A stretch of DNA of 64,000 nucleotides from JASLEW01 sp963732005 (GCA_963732005.1 CAVSXT010000005.1:434001-498000); one strand, 5' to 3'. Positions 32,380-41,417 are shown, counted from the first letter of the stretch. Translations and numbers: made by a program. Notes: generated from the sequence alone by a model not told the origin.

Positions 32380-33576
32380 ATGCGCTTCAGATCGGCAACG
32401 ACATTTCCACAGGCCATGGACCCCGAGCGTCCGCTGGAGCGACTTCGTGCTTTGCCGGAGGGCTCCCTTGAGGCGGAAGCCGCCAGCAGGATGCTAGCGC
32501 GCTTCCGGGAGATTCAGAGCCGGCTGGCGACAAAGAGCTACTCGGAGCGCGAGGCGACCGCCAAAGCACTTCCCGATCACCATAGTCGGCCGCCGACTGG
32601 CGACCAGTACTTCGAGGCGGCGTATGCGCTCGATGAGTACGAAAACGGGGTCTGCGAACTCAACGACCTCTACTGCTCGCTCCTGGCCTTGGCATCGCTC
32701 GTGGCCGACGAGGCGCGCGAGGAAGTGCTGTCATCCTTGGCGATGCAGGGATGGCACATAATGCACGAGGTCTTGGCACGCCGCGCGTGGATGCAAGCCC
32801 ATCAGAGGCTAATCGCGAAAAACATCGGCCTTGAGCTGCCATTTGGCTGCGTCGTGGCCGCGCGTGGAAGAGATGAGCGGAAGGACGACAAAGAGTTCTC
32901 GACGCTCATCGCATTTCTGCATGGCCTGCACGTTGCCAATGGGGATCGACTTCTCCTAGTCTCGAAATGCGAGACGCCCGACTTCACTGTCAAAGACTCT
33001 TCAGGTGCGCTCTTCGGTGTGGAGGTCTCGGATGTACCACCTACCAAGGAGGGCGGGGACGAGCAGGACGCGGAAGATGAAGTAGTCAAATGCCTCTCCG
33101 TGCTCGAGCACGAAGGTATCCGCGTAGTAATTCACGAACCGCCATCATGGCAAGAGATCGAGAAAGACATGGCGGCCTTCGCTCGCTGGCGTGATACAGA
33201 GCTTCTCACGGCAGCCCATAGCGGCACGAGGATGTCGGTCTGGTATCCTGCGGGCCTCTGCGTCGAGGTTGAACCGTGCTCTCCGTCCTACACTGTAGTA
33301 ACCTCCTTCAAGGGAGGCCAGGAGGTCGAACATGATGAGCTTGCCTTTGGGGATTCCCTCTATGAGAGCGTCAGGAAGAAGCTCTGGAAGAAGAATGGCA
33401 AACCGAAGCTAGAGCCAAAGGTAAAGCCCTGCTACCTGGCGCTCTATGCTAATGCACCGCTCTGGGACTTCAGACGAGTGGTCCGCCGTTTCCAGGAGCG
33501 TTTCCAGCTCGATATCTCGGCCTATTTCTGCGAGGTATGGCTCGTGAGTGACGCGATGGTGCAGCGCATCGCCTAG
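32380..33576 (+). CDS. Uncharacterised protein with nuclease-like core
   Basis: A 398-residue protein of unknown family. The N-terminal 150 residues are helical. Near residues 205-225 CETPDFTVKDSSGALFGVEV has the D-(x)n-(E)xV pattern of PD-(D/E)XK-like nucleases of the type PDF...GxxxGVEV, here without an obvious following Lys. The C-terminal part, YLALYANAPLWDFRRVVRRF, is a further ordered domain. Alternative start at Met13 (32,416). Cargo gene next to the recombinase; function inferred only. Confidence 0.5.
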   Translation: MRFRSATTFPQAMDPERPLERLRALPEGSLEAEAASRMLARFREIQSRLATKSYSEREATAKALPDHHSRPPTGDQYFEAAYALDEYENGVCELNDLYCSLLALASLVADEAREEVLSSLAMQGWHIMHEVLARRAWMQAHQRLIAKNIGLELPFGCVVAARGRDERKDDKEFSTLIAFLHGLHVANGDRLLLVSKCETPDFTVKDSSGALFGVEVSDVPPTKEGGDEQDAEDEVVKCLSVLEHEGIRVVIHEPPSWQEIEKDMAAFARWRDTELLTAAHSGTRMSVWYPAGLCVEVEPCSPSYTVVTSFKGGQEVEHDELAFGDSLYESVRKKLWKKNGKPKLEPKVKPCYLALYANAPLWDFRRVVRRFQERFQLDISAYFCEVWLVSDAMVQRIA

Positions 33577-33628
33577 AGCAGGGCGAGTCCGTGAACGAAA
33601 ATCCGGTTCAGCTCCGGGTTGGCATTCC

Positions 33629-35236
33629 TCACGCGGCAAGTTTATCCTCCTTCACGCCACCTGCAAGTCCCTTACTATGGACGAGCGTCGAAAGGCGTCG
33701 GAGCTTAGCGACCAGCTCTAGTATTTGCGGGTCATGATTCTGGATGCCGGTTCTAACATCCTCTACGGTGCTCCACATCTTAGGAAAATCGACGCCTCCT
33801 GGCTGCCGCTGAAACGGTTTCGCCCCGTCGATATTGACTTCCCGGCACTTGAGGGTCGATTTCGATCCCGCAACCGCGAGGATAAGGCGCTGGATCTCAA
33901 TTTCTCCGGTCTGAAACCAGGAAATCGCGCGAAGATTGAATGAAACGAGCATCTTGGCCGGTTCTAACCATCCTTGGGGTATCGCCTCCGCCTGCTGAGT
34001 CAAGCGGAGCTTCTCGCGGTTCAGCGCCTCCCGCTGCTTCACGAACTCCTCCTCGGAGATGAGTTCCCGGACCCGCATCACGGTCAGGTTGTCGAGCTGT
34101 TTGAGGACCGCTGCCGTCGCGGCCTCGGCGGAGCGCCGGCCCAGGGAATCGATCGATGTCTCTTCGCCTGCCGCGTCTTCGAGACGGCCAAGGACCCACC
34201 GATGGATCTCCTCCGGCACGGAGAGCTCGGACAGGAACTTGAGGATCGCCTCCTCGAGCTTGGGGAGAGCGATGGCGGGCTCCGTGCAGGCTGGCTTCTT
34301 CTTGCGCGTGCAGTGGTAGTAGACGAAGCGCAGGCCCGAGGGCTTCACCTTCTCCTCGGCGGTCACTGCACAGCCGCAGGCCCCGCAGCGGATGAGCCCG
34401 GTGAAGGCGAAGACATGCTCCTTCGGTCGCGGCCGGCCGGGGCGGCCAAGGAGCGCCTGGACACGCTCGAACTCTTCGAGGGTGACCATGGGCTCGTGCT
34501 TGCCGGGATAGGTCGTGCCGTGGCGTTCGATCACGCCCGCGTAGAAGGGCTGGCCGAACATCTTGTACAGGGCGCCGAGGGTAAGCGCTTTGCCGCCCGT
34601 TCGCCTGCGCTTCTTTGTGCGCAGGCCCCATTGGTCGCTCGCGATCTCGAGGATTTGGCGGGGCGAGTACGTGCCGGTGAGCATGAGGTCCCACATGCGC
34701 CGCATCAAGGGGAAGCGCTCCGGGTCCGGGACGATCGTGCGTCCTTCCCGGTCGTTCAGGTAGCCTGTCGGGGCCATGTTCGGGAGCCAGCCTTTTTCGA
34801 GCTTGGTGCGGATGCCGCGCCGGATGTTCTCAGAGAGAGAGTCCACGTAATACTTGGAGTACCCGAAGATGATCGAGAGCATGAACTTGCCCTGCGGGTT
34901 GTTCTCGAAGGTGAGCGTCGCGAACTTCAGGTCCTTGAGCGAGCCCTTGTCGAGGAGAAAGATGATCCGGCCGCCGTCCACCGAGTTCCTCGCCAGGCGG
35001 TCGGGGTGCCAGGCGATGATGCCATCTGCCTCGCCCTTCTCCACGCGGCGCAGCATCTCCTCGAAAACAGGCCGGCCGGGCTTGCGGGCGCTCATGGACT
35101 CCTCGAAGGTCGCGACGATCGCGTCCCCGGTCCAGCCGGCCGAGAGGCGCGCCATCTCGCTCTTCTGCGATTCGATCGAGAGCACCTGGCGGTCTTCGGC
35201 CTCAGAGGACTTGCGGCAGTAGAGGAAGTATTTCAT
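33629..35236 (-). CDS. Large serine recombinase (integrase type)
   Basis: A 535-residue large serine recombinase that cuts and rejoins att sites by way of a 5'-phosphoserine link. The catalytic N-terminal domain shows YCRKSS with nucleophile Ser10, then ARKPGRPVFEEMLRRVEKGE and IIAWHPDRLARN. The recombinase domain follows (NIRRGIRTKLEKGWLPNMAP, TGYLND). The zinc ribbon is RCGACGCAVTAEE to YYHCTRKKKPAC. A C-terminal coiled-coil region includes a Thr/Arg-rich segment and KQREALNREKLRLTQQAEAI. It overlaps the preceding 61-residue gene. It is the likely integrase of an element here; att sites were not located. Confidence 0.93.
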   Translation of the reverse strand: MKYFLYCRKSSEAEDRQVLSIESQKSEMARLSAGWTGDAIVATFEESMSARKPGRPVFEEMLRRVEKGEADGIIAWHPDRLARNSVDGGRIIFLLDKGSLKDLKFATLTFENNPQGKFMLSIIFGYSKYYVDSLSENIRRGIRTKLEKGWLPNMAPTGYLNDREGRTIVPDPERFPLMRRMWDLMLTGTYSPRQILEIASDQWGLRTKKRRRTGGKALTLGALYKMFGQPFYAGVIERHGTTYPGKHEPMVTLEEFERVQALLGRPGRPRPKEHVFAFTGLIRCGACGCAVTAEEKVKPSGLRFVYYHCTRKKKPACTEPAIALPKLEEAILKFLSELSVPEEIHRWVLGRLEDAAGEETSIDSLGRRSAEAATAAVLKQLDNLTVMRVRELISEEEFVKQREALNREKLRLTQQAEAIPQGWLEPAKMLVSFNLRAISWFQTGEIEIQRLILAVAGSKSTLKCREVNIDGAKPFQRQPGGVDFPKMWSTVEDVRTGIQNHDPQILELVAKLRRLSTLVHSKGLAGGVKEDKLAA

Positions 35237-35418
35237 AACGGGATGGGTGGATGAGCTGCGGGATGATCTGCTTCCTCGGGTAGGCGCTTGGCGAGCGCGA
35301 GATAGAGGGTGACGAGCTGCGAGGCGCGGTGGCGCGCATCGGCCAGCGAGATCTCCTCGTTGAAGACGCGCTTCCAGATCGCCACAAACTCCTTGAGGTC
35401 GTCGTCCTTGAGCTGCAT
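35233..35418 (-). CDS. Small protein coupled to the serine recombinase
   Basis: A 61-residue helical acidic protein (MQLKDDDLKEFVAIWKRVFN, EEISLADARHRASQLVTLYL). Its stop overlaps the recombinase ATG (ATGA). Similar short proteins precede serine recombinases in other elements and often start LTDENIxEFqxIWxxEFgEeIs; their function is not established. Too short for strong claims, but the coding character is clear. Confidence 0.75.
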   Translation of the reverse strand: MQLKDDDLKEFVAIWKRVFNEEISLADARHRASQLVTLYLALAKRLPEEADHPAAHPPIPL

Positions 35419-35601
35419 GCGCCGAAGCGTATGCCGGGCGGTCGAGGAGCGGGAGCGGGCAATTCTTTCCGTGCGCGGAACAGCAACATCTCTGGCATTT
35501 GAATAATGTGAACGGATTCGACCTTTCGGGCTCCAGGCTACCTCCAGGAGGGAGAAATGCAAGTAGTCGTGTACCGAGGTTACCTCAGAAACTCTTGAAC
35601 A

Positions 35602-36405
35602 CTAACAAGCCGTCTGGATTTCCAACTCTCGTATCAGTCCCTCGGCTAGGGGGATCAGAGAGGTTCGCTTTACGGTGGTTCCCGAGGCAACCTTCGACGA
35701 GATCTTATGAGTGCGCTCTACATAGGCACGCGCCAAATAAAGATTCAGGCAGCCAGGCTCTGCATGTATCAGATCGCGGCGCTCGGTTCGCTTCTGTGCC
35801 TCGGCCAGAACATCCAGCTGCATTTGCCTCGTGTAATAGATATCTGCATAGCCCAAGCCGAGAGCGTCACTGGTACGAAACATCACATTCAGATCGAGGC
35901 GACCGCCGCGAAACTTGAAATCCCCTGCTATGGCGCACGGAACGTAACCCGGCCGGAACTGATCGTGAAGGTCGGCTGGCCGAAGGATCACGAAGGAAAG
36001 GTTGCTGAGACCGGGTTTTCTGCCCAGGTCATGGCTAATCTTATCCAGCTGATCAAGGCCAGCAACAGAGGATGGCTTCCTCCGGGGCGTATCCGGGTAG
36101 TGCCTCAGGCGCCTCAAATAGCTTGGCTTTGTCGGCTTATCTGTTTGTGTTGTGTAGACCCGCGTTGCCCTTGCCCACCCCTTGTCAACAACCTCTCCGC
36201 CGAGTCTCAGGTATTCATCCCGAAGAGAACAGTACCTAAGCCATTGGCTCTCGGCGAATTCGATTGATATAAGACAACTGAGGATTTCTAGATAATTCCC
36301 GTTCCTGGTCCCGTGCGAGAGGATCAGGCCGAGGAGATCGCGCAACGCGCAAAGCTCATTGGGGGCTCGAAGGAAATGCGCTCGTGCGTTCAAGGTGTCT
36401 TTCAA
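35602..36405 (-). CDS. Thymidylate-synthase-like protein
   Basis: A 267-residue protein resembling thymidylate synthase. The block GYVPCAIAGDFKFRGGRLDL, NVMFRTSDALGLGYADIYYT has the active-site Cys (residue 157, Pro-Cys), the acceptor strand and the R-x-S/T-x-D nucleotide-binding motif in the TS order and spacing. It lacks the canonical His after Cys and most N-terminal folate-site residues, so it may act on another nucleotide or have lost catalysis. The ATG overlaps the stop of a membrane-protein gene, forming a tight operon. Genome-level thyA is not in this window. Possible effector or nucleotide-sensing cargo. Confidence 0.6.
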   Translation of the reverse strand: MKDTLNARAHFLRAPNELCALRDLLGLILSHGTRNGNYLEILSCLISIEFAESQWLRYCSLRDEYLRLGGEVVDKGWARATRVYTTQTDKPTKPSYLRRLRHYPDTPRRKPSSVAGLDQLDKISHDLGRKPGLSNLSFVILRPADLHDQFRPGYVPCAIAGDFKFRGGRLDLNVMFRTSDALGLGYADIYYTRQMQLDVLAEAQKRTERRDLIHAEPGCLNLYLARAYVERTHKISSKVASGTTVKRTSLIPLAEGLIRELEIQTAC

Positions 36406-37331
36406 AGATGTGGCTTAGTTGAGTGCGGCGGAGGCGGAGTTGGCTTTCCCGGGGCCGTTGGTGCGCTGTTGGTTTGAGGTACTGGCGTCGCTGCTGGACC
36501 TGGACTTGTTACTCCTGGCGTTCCGCTAGGCGATAAGATGATAGGAGGTGCAGCCTGACCTGCGACAGGCACCGACGATTGGCGGTGTGGAAAGTCGAAT
36601 GTCGCGTAGGAAGCAACCAGCATGAGGAATACGGCACCCGTGGCTAGCAGGCCGCGAAAGAGCCAGTTCGCCATAGTCTTGACCTGCTGATAACGATAGC
36701 GTTGAAGGATCATAAGTATGGCGACTTGCTCTAGATCCTCACGTAGAAAACCAAGATCTTCTTTGGCTAGCGAGAGCCAGCGATCGAAAAACACTGTAAT
36801 GAAACTCGCTACTTCCTCAATCTGGGCACGAGCCTCAGCAGGCTTACTGCTGATGGAGAGTGCTAAGGAGCGAGGAAAGCGATATATGAAATACCAGCTT
36901 GTGATATCCACGATCTTGCGGTAGGGATGGTCGAGTTCTAGCTGCCGAGAATACAGATAAGTCAAGATCAAGCCTGTCGCGAAGGGAAAGATACCAAGAA
37001 GCCAAGAAAGCACGAAGGTCGGAACGGAAAGGCCGTCAGCTTTCAAGAATAGGGCGCAGACGGCAACTCCGCTTGCCATAAGTGCCAAGCCTATTTGGAG
37101 AAGCCGATGAGACTGATCGACATACCAATCCTGACGCTTAAATGCATAGTCGATCATGCGATAAAGACGGTCTCGAACGAGCGTCAGATCCTGATCTGAC
37201 AGCTTTGCATTCTTGACGGAGTCTCGCTCGCGGTCCTGAGTGTTTGCCTTTTCGTCAGCCCATGGCGCCGAAGGAGCTGGCTGTGATGGCGGCGGAGCCG
37301 GTGGTTGGTTGATCGGCTGGCCAGAGGACAT
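36402..37331 (-). CDS. Three-helix membrane protein, operon partner of the TS-like gene
   Basis: A 309-residue protein with a Pro-rich N terminus, a cytoplasmic helix with DRLYRMIDYAFKRQDWYVDQ, then membrane segments at about 77-96 and 104-127, a long amphipathic cytoplasmic domain, a third membrane segment at about 223-244, and a Pro/Ser-rich C-terminal tail. The paired helices after a charged coiled region recall SLATT-type effectors, but this is only structural resemblance. It overlaps the next gene by 4 nt. Function unknown. Confidence 0.65.
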   Translation of the reverse strand: MSSGQPINQPPAPPPSQPAPSAPWADEKANTQDRERDSVKNAKLSDQDLTLVRDRLYRMIDYAFKRQDWYVDQSHRLLQIGLALMASGVAVCALFLKADGLSVPTFVLSWLLGIFPFATGLILTYLYSRQLELDHPYRKIVDITSWYFIYRFPRSLALSISSKPAEARAQIEEVASFITVFFDRWLSLAKEDLGFLREDLEQVAILMILQRYRYQQVKTMANWLFRGLLATGAVFLMLVASYATFDFPHRQSSVPVAGQAAPPIILSPSGTPGVTSPGPAATPVPQTNSAPTAPGKPTPPPPHSTKPHL

Positions 37332-37345
37332 GGCGATAACTCTCC

Positions 37346-37690
37346 TTATTTGCGTTTAGGGTGCGTCGTTCTATGTATTTTCCAGGTAGTTCCGGTCTTC
37401 TCCGCGCCGAGAACGAGACCCTGCCGGCACATCCTCCGAAGAAAGCTGCCGGGCCGGGTTTCGAGAGCATCCCGAAGTCCAGCCTCGATGAGCCAATGAG
37501 TTGCGGTCACCGGGTCGACCGCTGTCTTGTTCTCCTTCTTGAGTCTGATCTGGATGGTGTCGTTGATCTGCCCCGCGCTGTCTTCTTCGGGTGGTTTCAC
37601 CTGGTCCTCCCTGCCATCGGCGAGTATAGCCCAAAGAGGTTGCGTCCCCTGGGCCGGTGCGGATCGGTCGCGAACCTCGCGGATCTTCAA
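37346..37690 (-). CDS. Winged-helix-like small protein, first gene of the TS-like operon
   Basis: A 114-residue protein with a TTG start. The C-terminal half VTATHWLIEAGLRDALETRP, GSFLRRMCRQGLVLGAEKTG, TTWKIHR resembles the excisionase/MerR-like winged helix (helix, 'lcrkGkV.gakK.GrtWkI'). The N-terminal half is charged and variable. It lies 14 nt upstream of the membrane protein gene. It probably regulates or senses for the three-gene unit. Confidence 0.55.
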   Translation of the reverse strand: MKIREVRDRSAPAQGTQPLWAILADGREDQVKPPEEDSAGQINDTIQIRLKKENKTAVDPVTATHWLIEAGLRDALETRPGSFLRRMCRQGLVLGAEKTGTTWKIHRTTHPKRK

Positions 37691-37815
37691 TGGCCAACAT
37701 TATGGAGCACGGCGTAGGTGTCTGTCAACGCATATGCTGAAATAGCGCCTATTTACTCTTGGGCGTGGTCTTGGAGGGGAGAGGAGGATGACCCGCCCCG
37801 GCAACAAAGGCTCTC

Positions 37816-38535
37816 TTGGCCGGCGCTCCCCGGCAGTCGAGAATCCAAGCCGTGCCTCACAGCTTCGTAGACAAGATCATCCAGGGCGACTGCCGCACAA
37901 TTCTCGGCCGGCTGCCGGCCGAGTCGGTAGACCTTCTCCTCACCGACCCGCCCTACGGCATGCGCTACCGCTCGCGCGCCGGAGGCCGCCCGATCGTGGG
38001 CGACACCGACCTCTCCTGGTTCCGGCTGTTCATCCAGGAGGCGTACCGGGTTCTCAGGCCCGACACCCACGCCTACCTCTTCTGCAACGAGTACGGACTT
38101 GCCACCTTCCGCGCGGAGATGGCCGCCGCCGGGTTCAAGGTGAAGCGCCTCCTCGTGTGGGTCAAAGACCAGCACACGGCCGGCGACCTCGGGGGCGACT
38201 ACGCGAACCGCACCGAGTATCTGCTCTTTGGACACAAGGGCCGCCGGCGCCTCAACGGGCACCGGGAAGCGAATGTCCTCTTCTTCAAGCGCGCCGGCCG
38301 CAGGCGGGAACACCCCACCGAGAAGCCGGAGGAGATGCTTCGCTACCTAATAGGAAAGAGCAGCGAGCCAGGCGAGCTCGTGCTCGATCCCTTCGCCGGC
38401 TCGGGCACGACCTGCCGGGCGGCGAAGGACTTGGGCCGCCGATTCCTCGGGATCGAGATCGATCGGCGGTACGCGGAGATCGCGCGGCAGCGCCTTTCAT
38501 TCAGGCAATCGAGCGATGTAGTGAGGGCCGCCTGA
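37816..38535 (+). CDS. DNA methyltransferase (N4/N6-type)
   Basis: A 239-residue S-adenosylmethionine-dependent DNA methyltransferase. The catalytic LLLTDPPYGM precedes the SAM-binding VLDPFAGSGTTCRAAKDLGR, the beta-class order, followed by FLGIEIDRRYAEIARQRL. Start is doubtful: TTG at 37,816, GTG at 37,852 (VPHSFVDKIIQGDC), and a strong AGGAGG-preceded ATG at 37,788 that opens another frame, suggesting a lost base near the 5' end. No restriction endonuclease gene is adjacent. It may be an orphan methylase protecting the element. Confidence 0.9.
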   Translation: MAGAPRQSRIQAVPHSFVDKIIQGDCRTILGRLPAESVDLLLTDPPYGMRYRSRAGGRPIVGDTDLSWFRLFIQEAYRVLRPDTHAYLFCNEYGLATFRAEMAAAGFKVKRLLVWVKDQHTAGDLGGDYANRTEYLLFGHKGRRRLNGHREANVLFFKRAGRRREHPTEKPEEMLRYLIGKSSEPGELVLDPFAGSGTTCRAAKDLGRRFLGIEIDRRYAEIARQRLSFRQSSDVVRAA

Positions 38536-38540
38536 GCCCA

Positions 38541-39483
38541 TCACTTCCCTAACTTCAACAGCGGCTTTAGGTCGAATCCCGGTCTCTGAAGTACGGCCTC
38601 CGCGGCTTTTTCAGAAGGGAAGCCGACCCTTTGCCAAAGAATGTCCTTGTATAGCGCACGCAGATAGTCCAGCAAATCGGAATGAATCCCAGGGATATGG
38701 CCTTGATGTAAAATCTGGCTACGAAAGCTAAAAAGGGACCTGACCTGGAATCGTTTATTGGCTTCCGTGGTGGAGATACCGTATGCCTGGGCGAGTGCCT
38801 CCTCAAGAGGCGCAACGTTCTTTTGAGCCGTCATGCCGAGGGCTTCGAGCGCTACCCACTCATTGACGAAGGATTCAACGCCCGCGCCGTCGCGTGCTTC
38901 GCCGTGCCATCGGAGCGAGAGCCGAATCCGGTTGCGTTGATGTTCCTCAATGGCATCGATTGCCGCGGAAAGATCCGTAACTTTTCTCAGGCCCGCGTCT
39001 GAGATATCCGGCTCAGGGTCGGAAAGAGGGTTTCGGAGAGGCTCTCCGTAGAGCTGAGCCTCGGGCTTATCTTCCCTGATAGGATAGTGGTAGAGGCGGT
39101 GATAGACTAGATTCTCGCCGAGCGCCGTAGCGAGCAGAGAACGCAGAGTGAGTTCCCGTACGCGGGCGTCGTACTCGGTCTCTGCTGGCGGTTGATAGCG
39201 GAGGATCATCATGGCATAGGCACCTTCCATCCCAACTCTCTGCTCGGTAACGTGCAGATGAAAGGCGGGCGGGTAGGTGCTTTGTATGTCCGTCAAGGTA
39301 GGAGGCGGCTGATAGCTGGGCGAGCCGTAGAACAACACGACTCTTGCATCTGACAACTCGATCGTTCGCAGCTTCTCAACAAGATGCTCCTTCCTGATCC
39401 GCATTGAGTGATAGCAGGCAATCCAAAGCCAGGAGTTCTCCTGCGTGAGCCATTCAGGAGGCACTAAAGAGATTCCCTGAATA
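38541..39483 (-). pseudogene. HEPN-domain protein truncated by an IS630 insertion
   Basis: About 313 residues of open frame from the IS edge to the stop. The C-terminal domain FVNEWVALEALGMTAQKNVA, FQVRSLFSFRSQILHQG, LLDYLRALYKDILWQR is ApeA/HEPN-like, with the RNase-type R-x4-H motif as RSQILH. The N terminus is missing: the IS lies at its 5' end, and on the far side the joined frame meets a stop. An internal ATG (MRIRKEHLVEKL) could restart. Probably a former antiviral HEPN protein. Confidence 0.6.
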
Positions 39484-40545
39484 TAGTGACACGCGACTCT
39501 AAATCTGGTACCATCCTCGGCATGGGAAATCCAGCCGGGGTGCGACGTGATTTCAAAGCCCTCGAGCAGCGGCGCATGAAGGCGGCACGGTTGCTCGAGA
39601 AAGGGTACCCAGAAGCCGAGGTGGCGCGACGAGTAGGTGTGCACCGACAGTCGGTGAACCGCTGGGCCAAGGAGCTGGCTTCGGGAGGGCGAGTGGCGCT
39701 CAAGCAGGCGGGCAGGGCAGGGCGCAAGCCGCGACTGACCGCCGACGACCTGCGCCGCATCGAGGAGGCTCTCAAGCTCGGCCCTGAGGCACTGGGATAC
39801 GGGGCGAGTTTGTGGACCGCCTGGCGTGTGGCCGACCTCATCCACCGCGAGTGCGGGGTGAAGTTCTCCACCGGCCACGTCTGGCGGATTCTGCGCGACG
39901 AGCTGGGATGGAGCCCACAGCGGCCAGCGGGCCGTGCCTTGGAGCGCGACGAGACGGCCATTCGGCGGTGGCAGCGCGTGCGCTGGCCGGAGCTAAAAAA
40001 AACGCCGCCCGACAAGGAAAAACCATCGTCTTCGTCGATGAAAGTGGACTGAGTGAGCGCCCGCACCGCTATCGCACTTGGGCACCGCGCGGCCAGACGC
40101 CAGTGCTGCAGTACCACTTCCGCTGGAAGACGTTGTCGATGATGGCTGGGATCACCTGGTGGAACTTCTACTTCAAGCTCTTCCCGGGGTCCATCAAGGC
40201 GCCGCAGATCATCGAGTTTCTGCAGCACTTGCAGCGCCACCTGCGGCGGCGCCTGCTCGTCATCTGGGACGGGCTGCCCGGCCACCGCAGCATTGCCGTG
40301 CGGGACTTCGTCGCCAGCCAGGGCGAGCGATTGACCCTCGAATTCCTCCCTGGCTACGCTCCCGAACTCAACCCCGTCGAGCACATCTGGGGCTATCTCA
40401 AGTCGCGCGAGATCCCGAATCTCTGCCCCCGGGAGCTGTGGCAGCTCAGCGACGCGGCCAAACGAGCGCTCCGCCGAATGCGTCGCCGGCCGACGCTGGT
40501 CACGGCCTTCTGGAAACAAGCGAACCTCTTCGCATAGTGTCACTA
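39484..40545 (+). mobile_element. IS630-family insertion sequence
   Basis: A 1,062-bp element bounded by inverted TAGTGACAC / GTGTCACTA ends and flanked by TA on both sides (39,482-39,483 and 40,546-40,547), the TA duplication typical of IS630/Tc1. It carries one transposase in two overlapping frames. It has inserted at the 5' end of the minus-strand HEPN-like gene. Confidence 0.88.
39522..40537 (+). CDS. IS630 transposase made by -1 ribosomal frameshifting
   Basis: The first frame (39,522 onward) encodes two HTH units: ARLLEKGYPEAEVARRVGVH, RQSVNRWAKEL and the LGYGASLWTAWRVADLI region. The second frame supplies the DDE nuclease: KTIVFVDESGLSERPHRYRT, LLVIWDGLPGHRS, LEFLPGYAPELNPVEHIWGY with the third acidic residue. 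Frames overlap at an A8 run (39,995-40,002), reading cta aaa aaa acg in frame one and gct aaa aaa aac in frame two, a canonical A-AAA-AAA slip site. The fusion would be about 338 residues, normal for the family. Confidence 0.88.
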
Positions 40546-40663
40546 TATTGAGGGATCATCCTTAGCTCAGGGAAGCTCAGTTGAACCTGGTGCTCTTGTC
40601 GTGGTTCATTTGAATCGGGCATGCCGCAATTATAGACGCGCTCCAGGCGGTTGGACCTCTACG

Positions 40664-40729
40664 CGCCGCCATCTTGGAATCGAGATCGATTCGTGGTATG
40701 CGGAGGTCGCGCGGCGACGAAACGCGGTC
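40664..40729 (+). pseudogene. C-terminal relic of a DNA methyltransferase
   Basis: This encodes RRHLGIEIDSWYAEVARRRN, matching the C-terminal block RRFLGIEIDRRYAEIARQRL of the intact methylase at about 38,437-38,500. Only about 65 bp match. The segment between 40,546 and 40,663 is not coding. It marks a second methylase copy or duplicated segment on the other side of the HEPN gene and IS. Confidence 0.6.
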
Positions 40730-41417
40730 AGCTCACGGGTACATCCCGGAACTGCACCCGGAAGCCCTGCGTCACGACTTCCACCAGGGAGAGGTGCTGT
40801 GCCTTCAGCGCCAAGCCCTTGAACCGTAGGCCGAAGCGCGTCGGTACGCCGGTCGCAAGCTGCATGTACAAGTTGTTCTCGAAGGGTCCGGCCTCCCGGT
40901 CGCCGAAAACGCGGCTGCTCTCGATGTACGGCGTGCCATCGTCGGCGATGACGCGCGACTCGGAGGAAACCCGGAGCTCGCGATCCGCGGCGTCGTTTCG
41001 GACGACGATCCAGCAGTAGATGTCGGCGCTCTGCCGCCGGCAGGCGTCCAGAGTGAAGACGTAATCCTCGATCGACTGCACCCGCGGGTCGCCGGAGACC
41101 TGCCCGTGTGCGGGAGTTGCCGCCGGCGAGGCGCTGCCCTTCGGGGCCGCCGGTCCCGATCCCTGCTGCCCGCGCCCGCCGCGCGCCACAGCAAGCTCCG
41201 CGGTCAAGGCCTCGATGCGGGACTGATCCTTCGTGTGGTCGGCTTCGAGCGTCTGGATGCGGGCTTCGAGGTCTTGGCGCTGGTCCTCGGAGTGGCCCTT
41301 CTGGATGCCGACCACGACCGTCCCCGCGGTGCCGATGATCGCCACGAGGACCGCCGCCTAAAAGCTCCACACATGCGGTCGCCCGCTCGGTGGAGCGTCC
41401 TTCGCGTTCTCGGCCAT
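40728..41417 (-). pseudogene. Membrane-anchored coiled-coil protein with an in-frame amber codon
   Basis: From the ATG at 41,417 (GGAGGAT site) the frame reads MAENAKDAPPSGRPHVWSF, then TAG at 41,360-41,358, then AAVLVAIIGTAGTVVVGI. The amber falls inside the membrane helix, most simply a Trp (TGG) to TAG change. Downstream there is a coiled coil (SEDQRQDLEARIQTLEADHT), a Gly/Pro/Ala linker and a C-terminal beta-rich domain (YVFTLDACRRQSADIYCWIV). A GTG at 41,345 could restart translation without the helix. Function unknown. Confidence 0.6.

Noticed and set aside
33974..35254. A 426-codon plus-strand frame opposite the serine recombinase
   Set aside because: Antisense shadow of an unambiguous recombinase.
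36402..37331. Firm assignment of the membrane protein to the SLATT family
   Set aside because: Only the general arrangement of helices is similar; no diagnostic motif can be seen by eye.
37788..38552. ATG with strong AGGAGG site at 37,788 as the start of the methylase
   Set aside because: It opens a different frame from the DPPY/FAGSGTT coding frame; kept only as a hint of a lost base at the 5' end.
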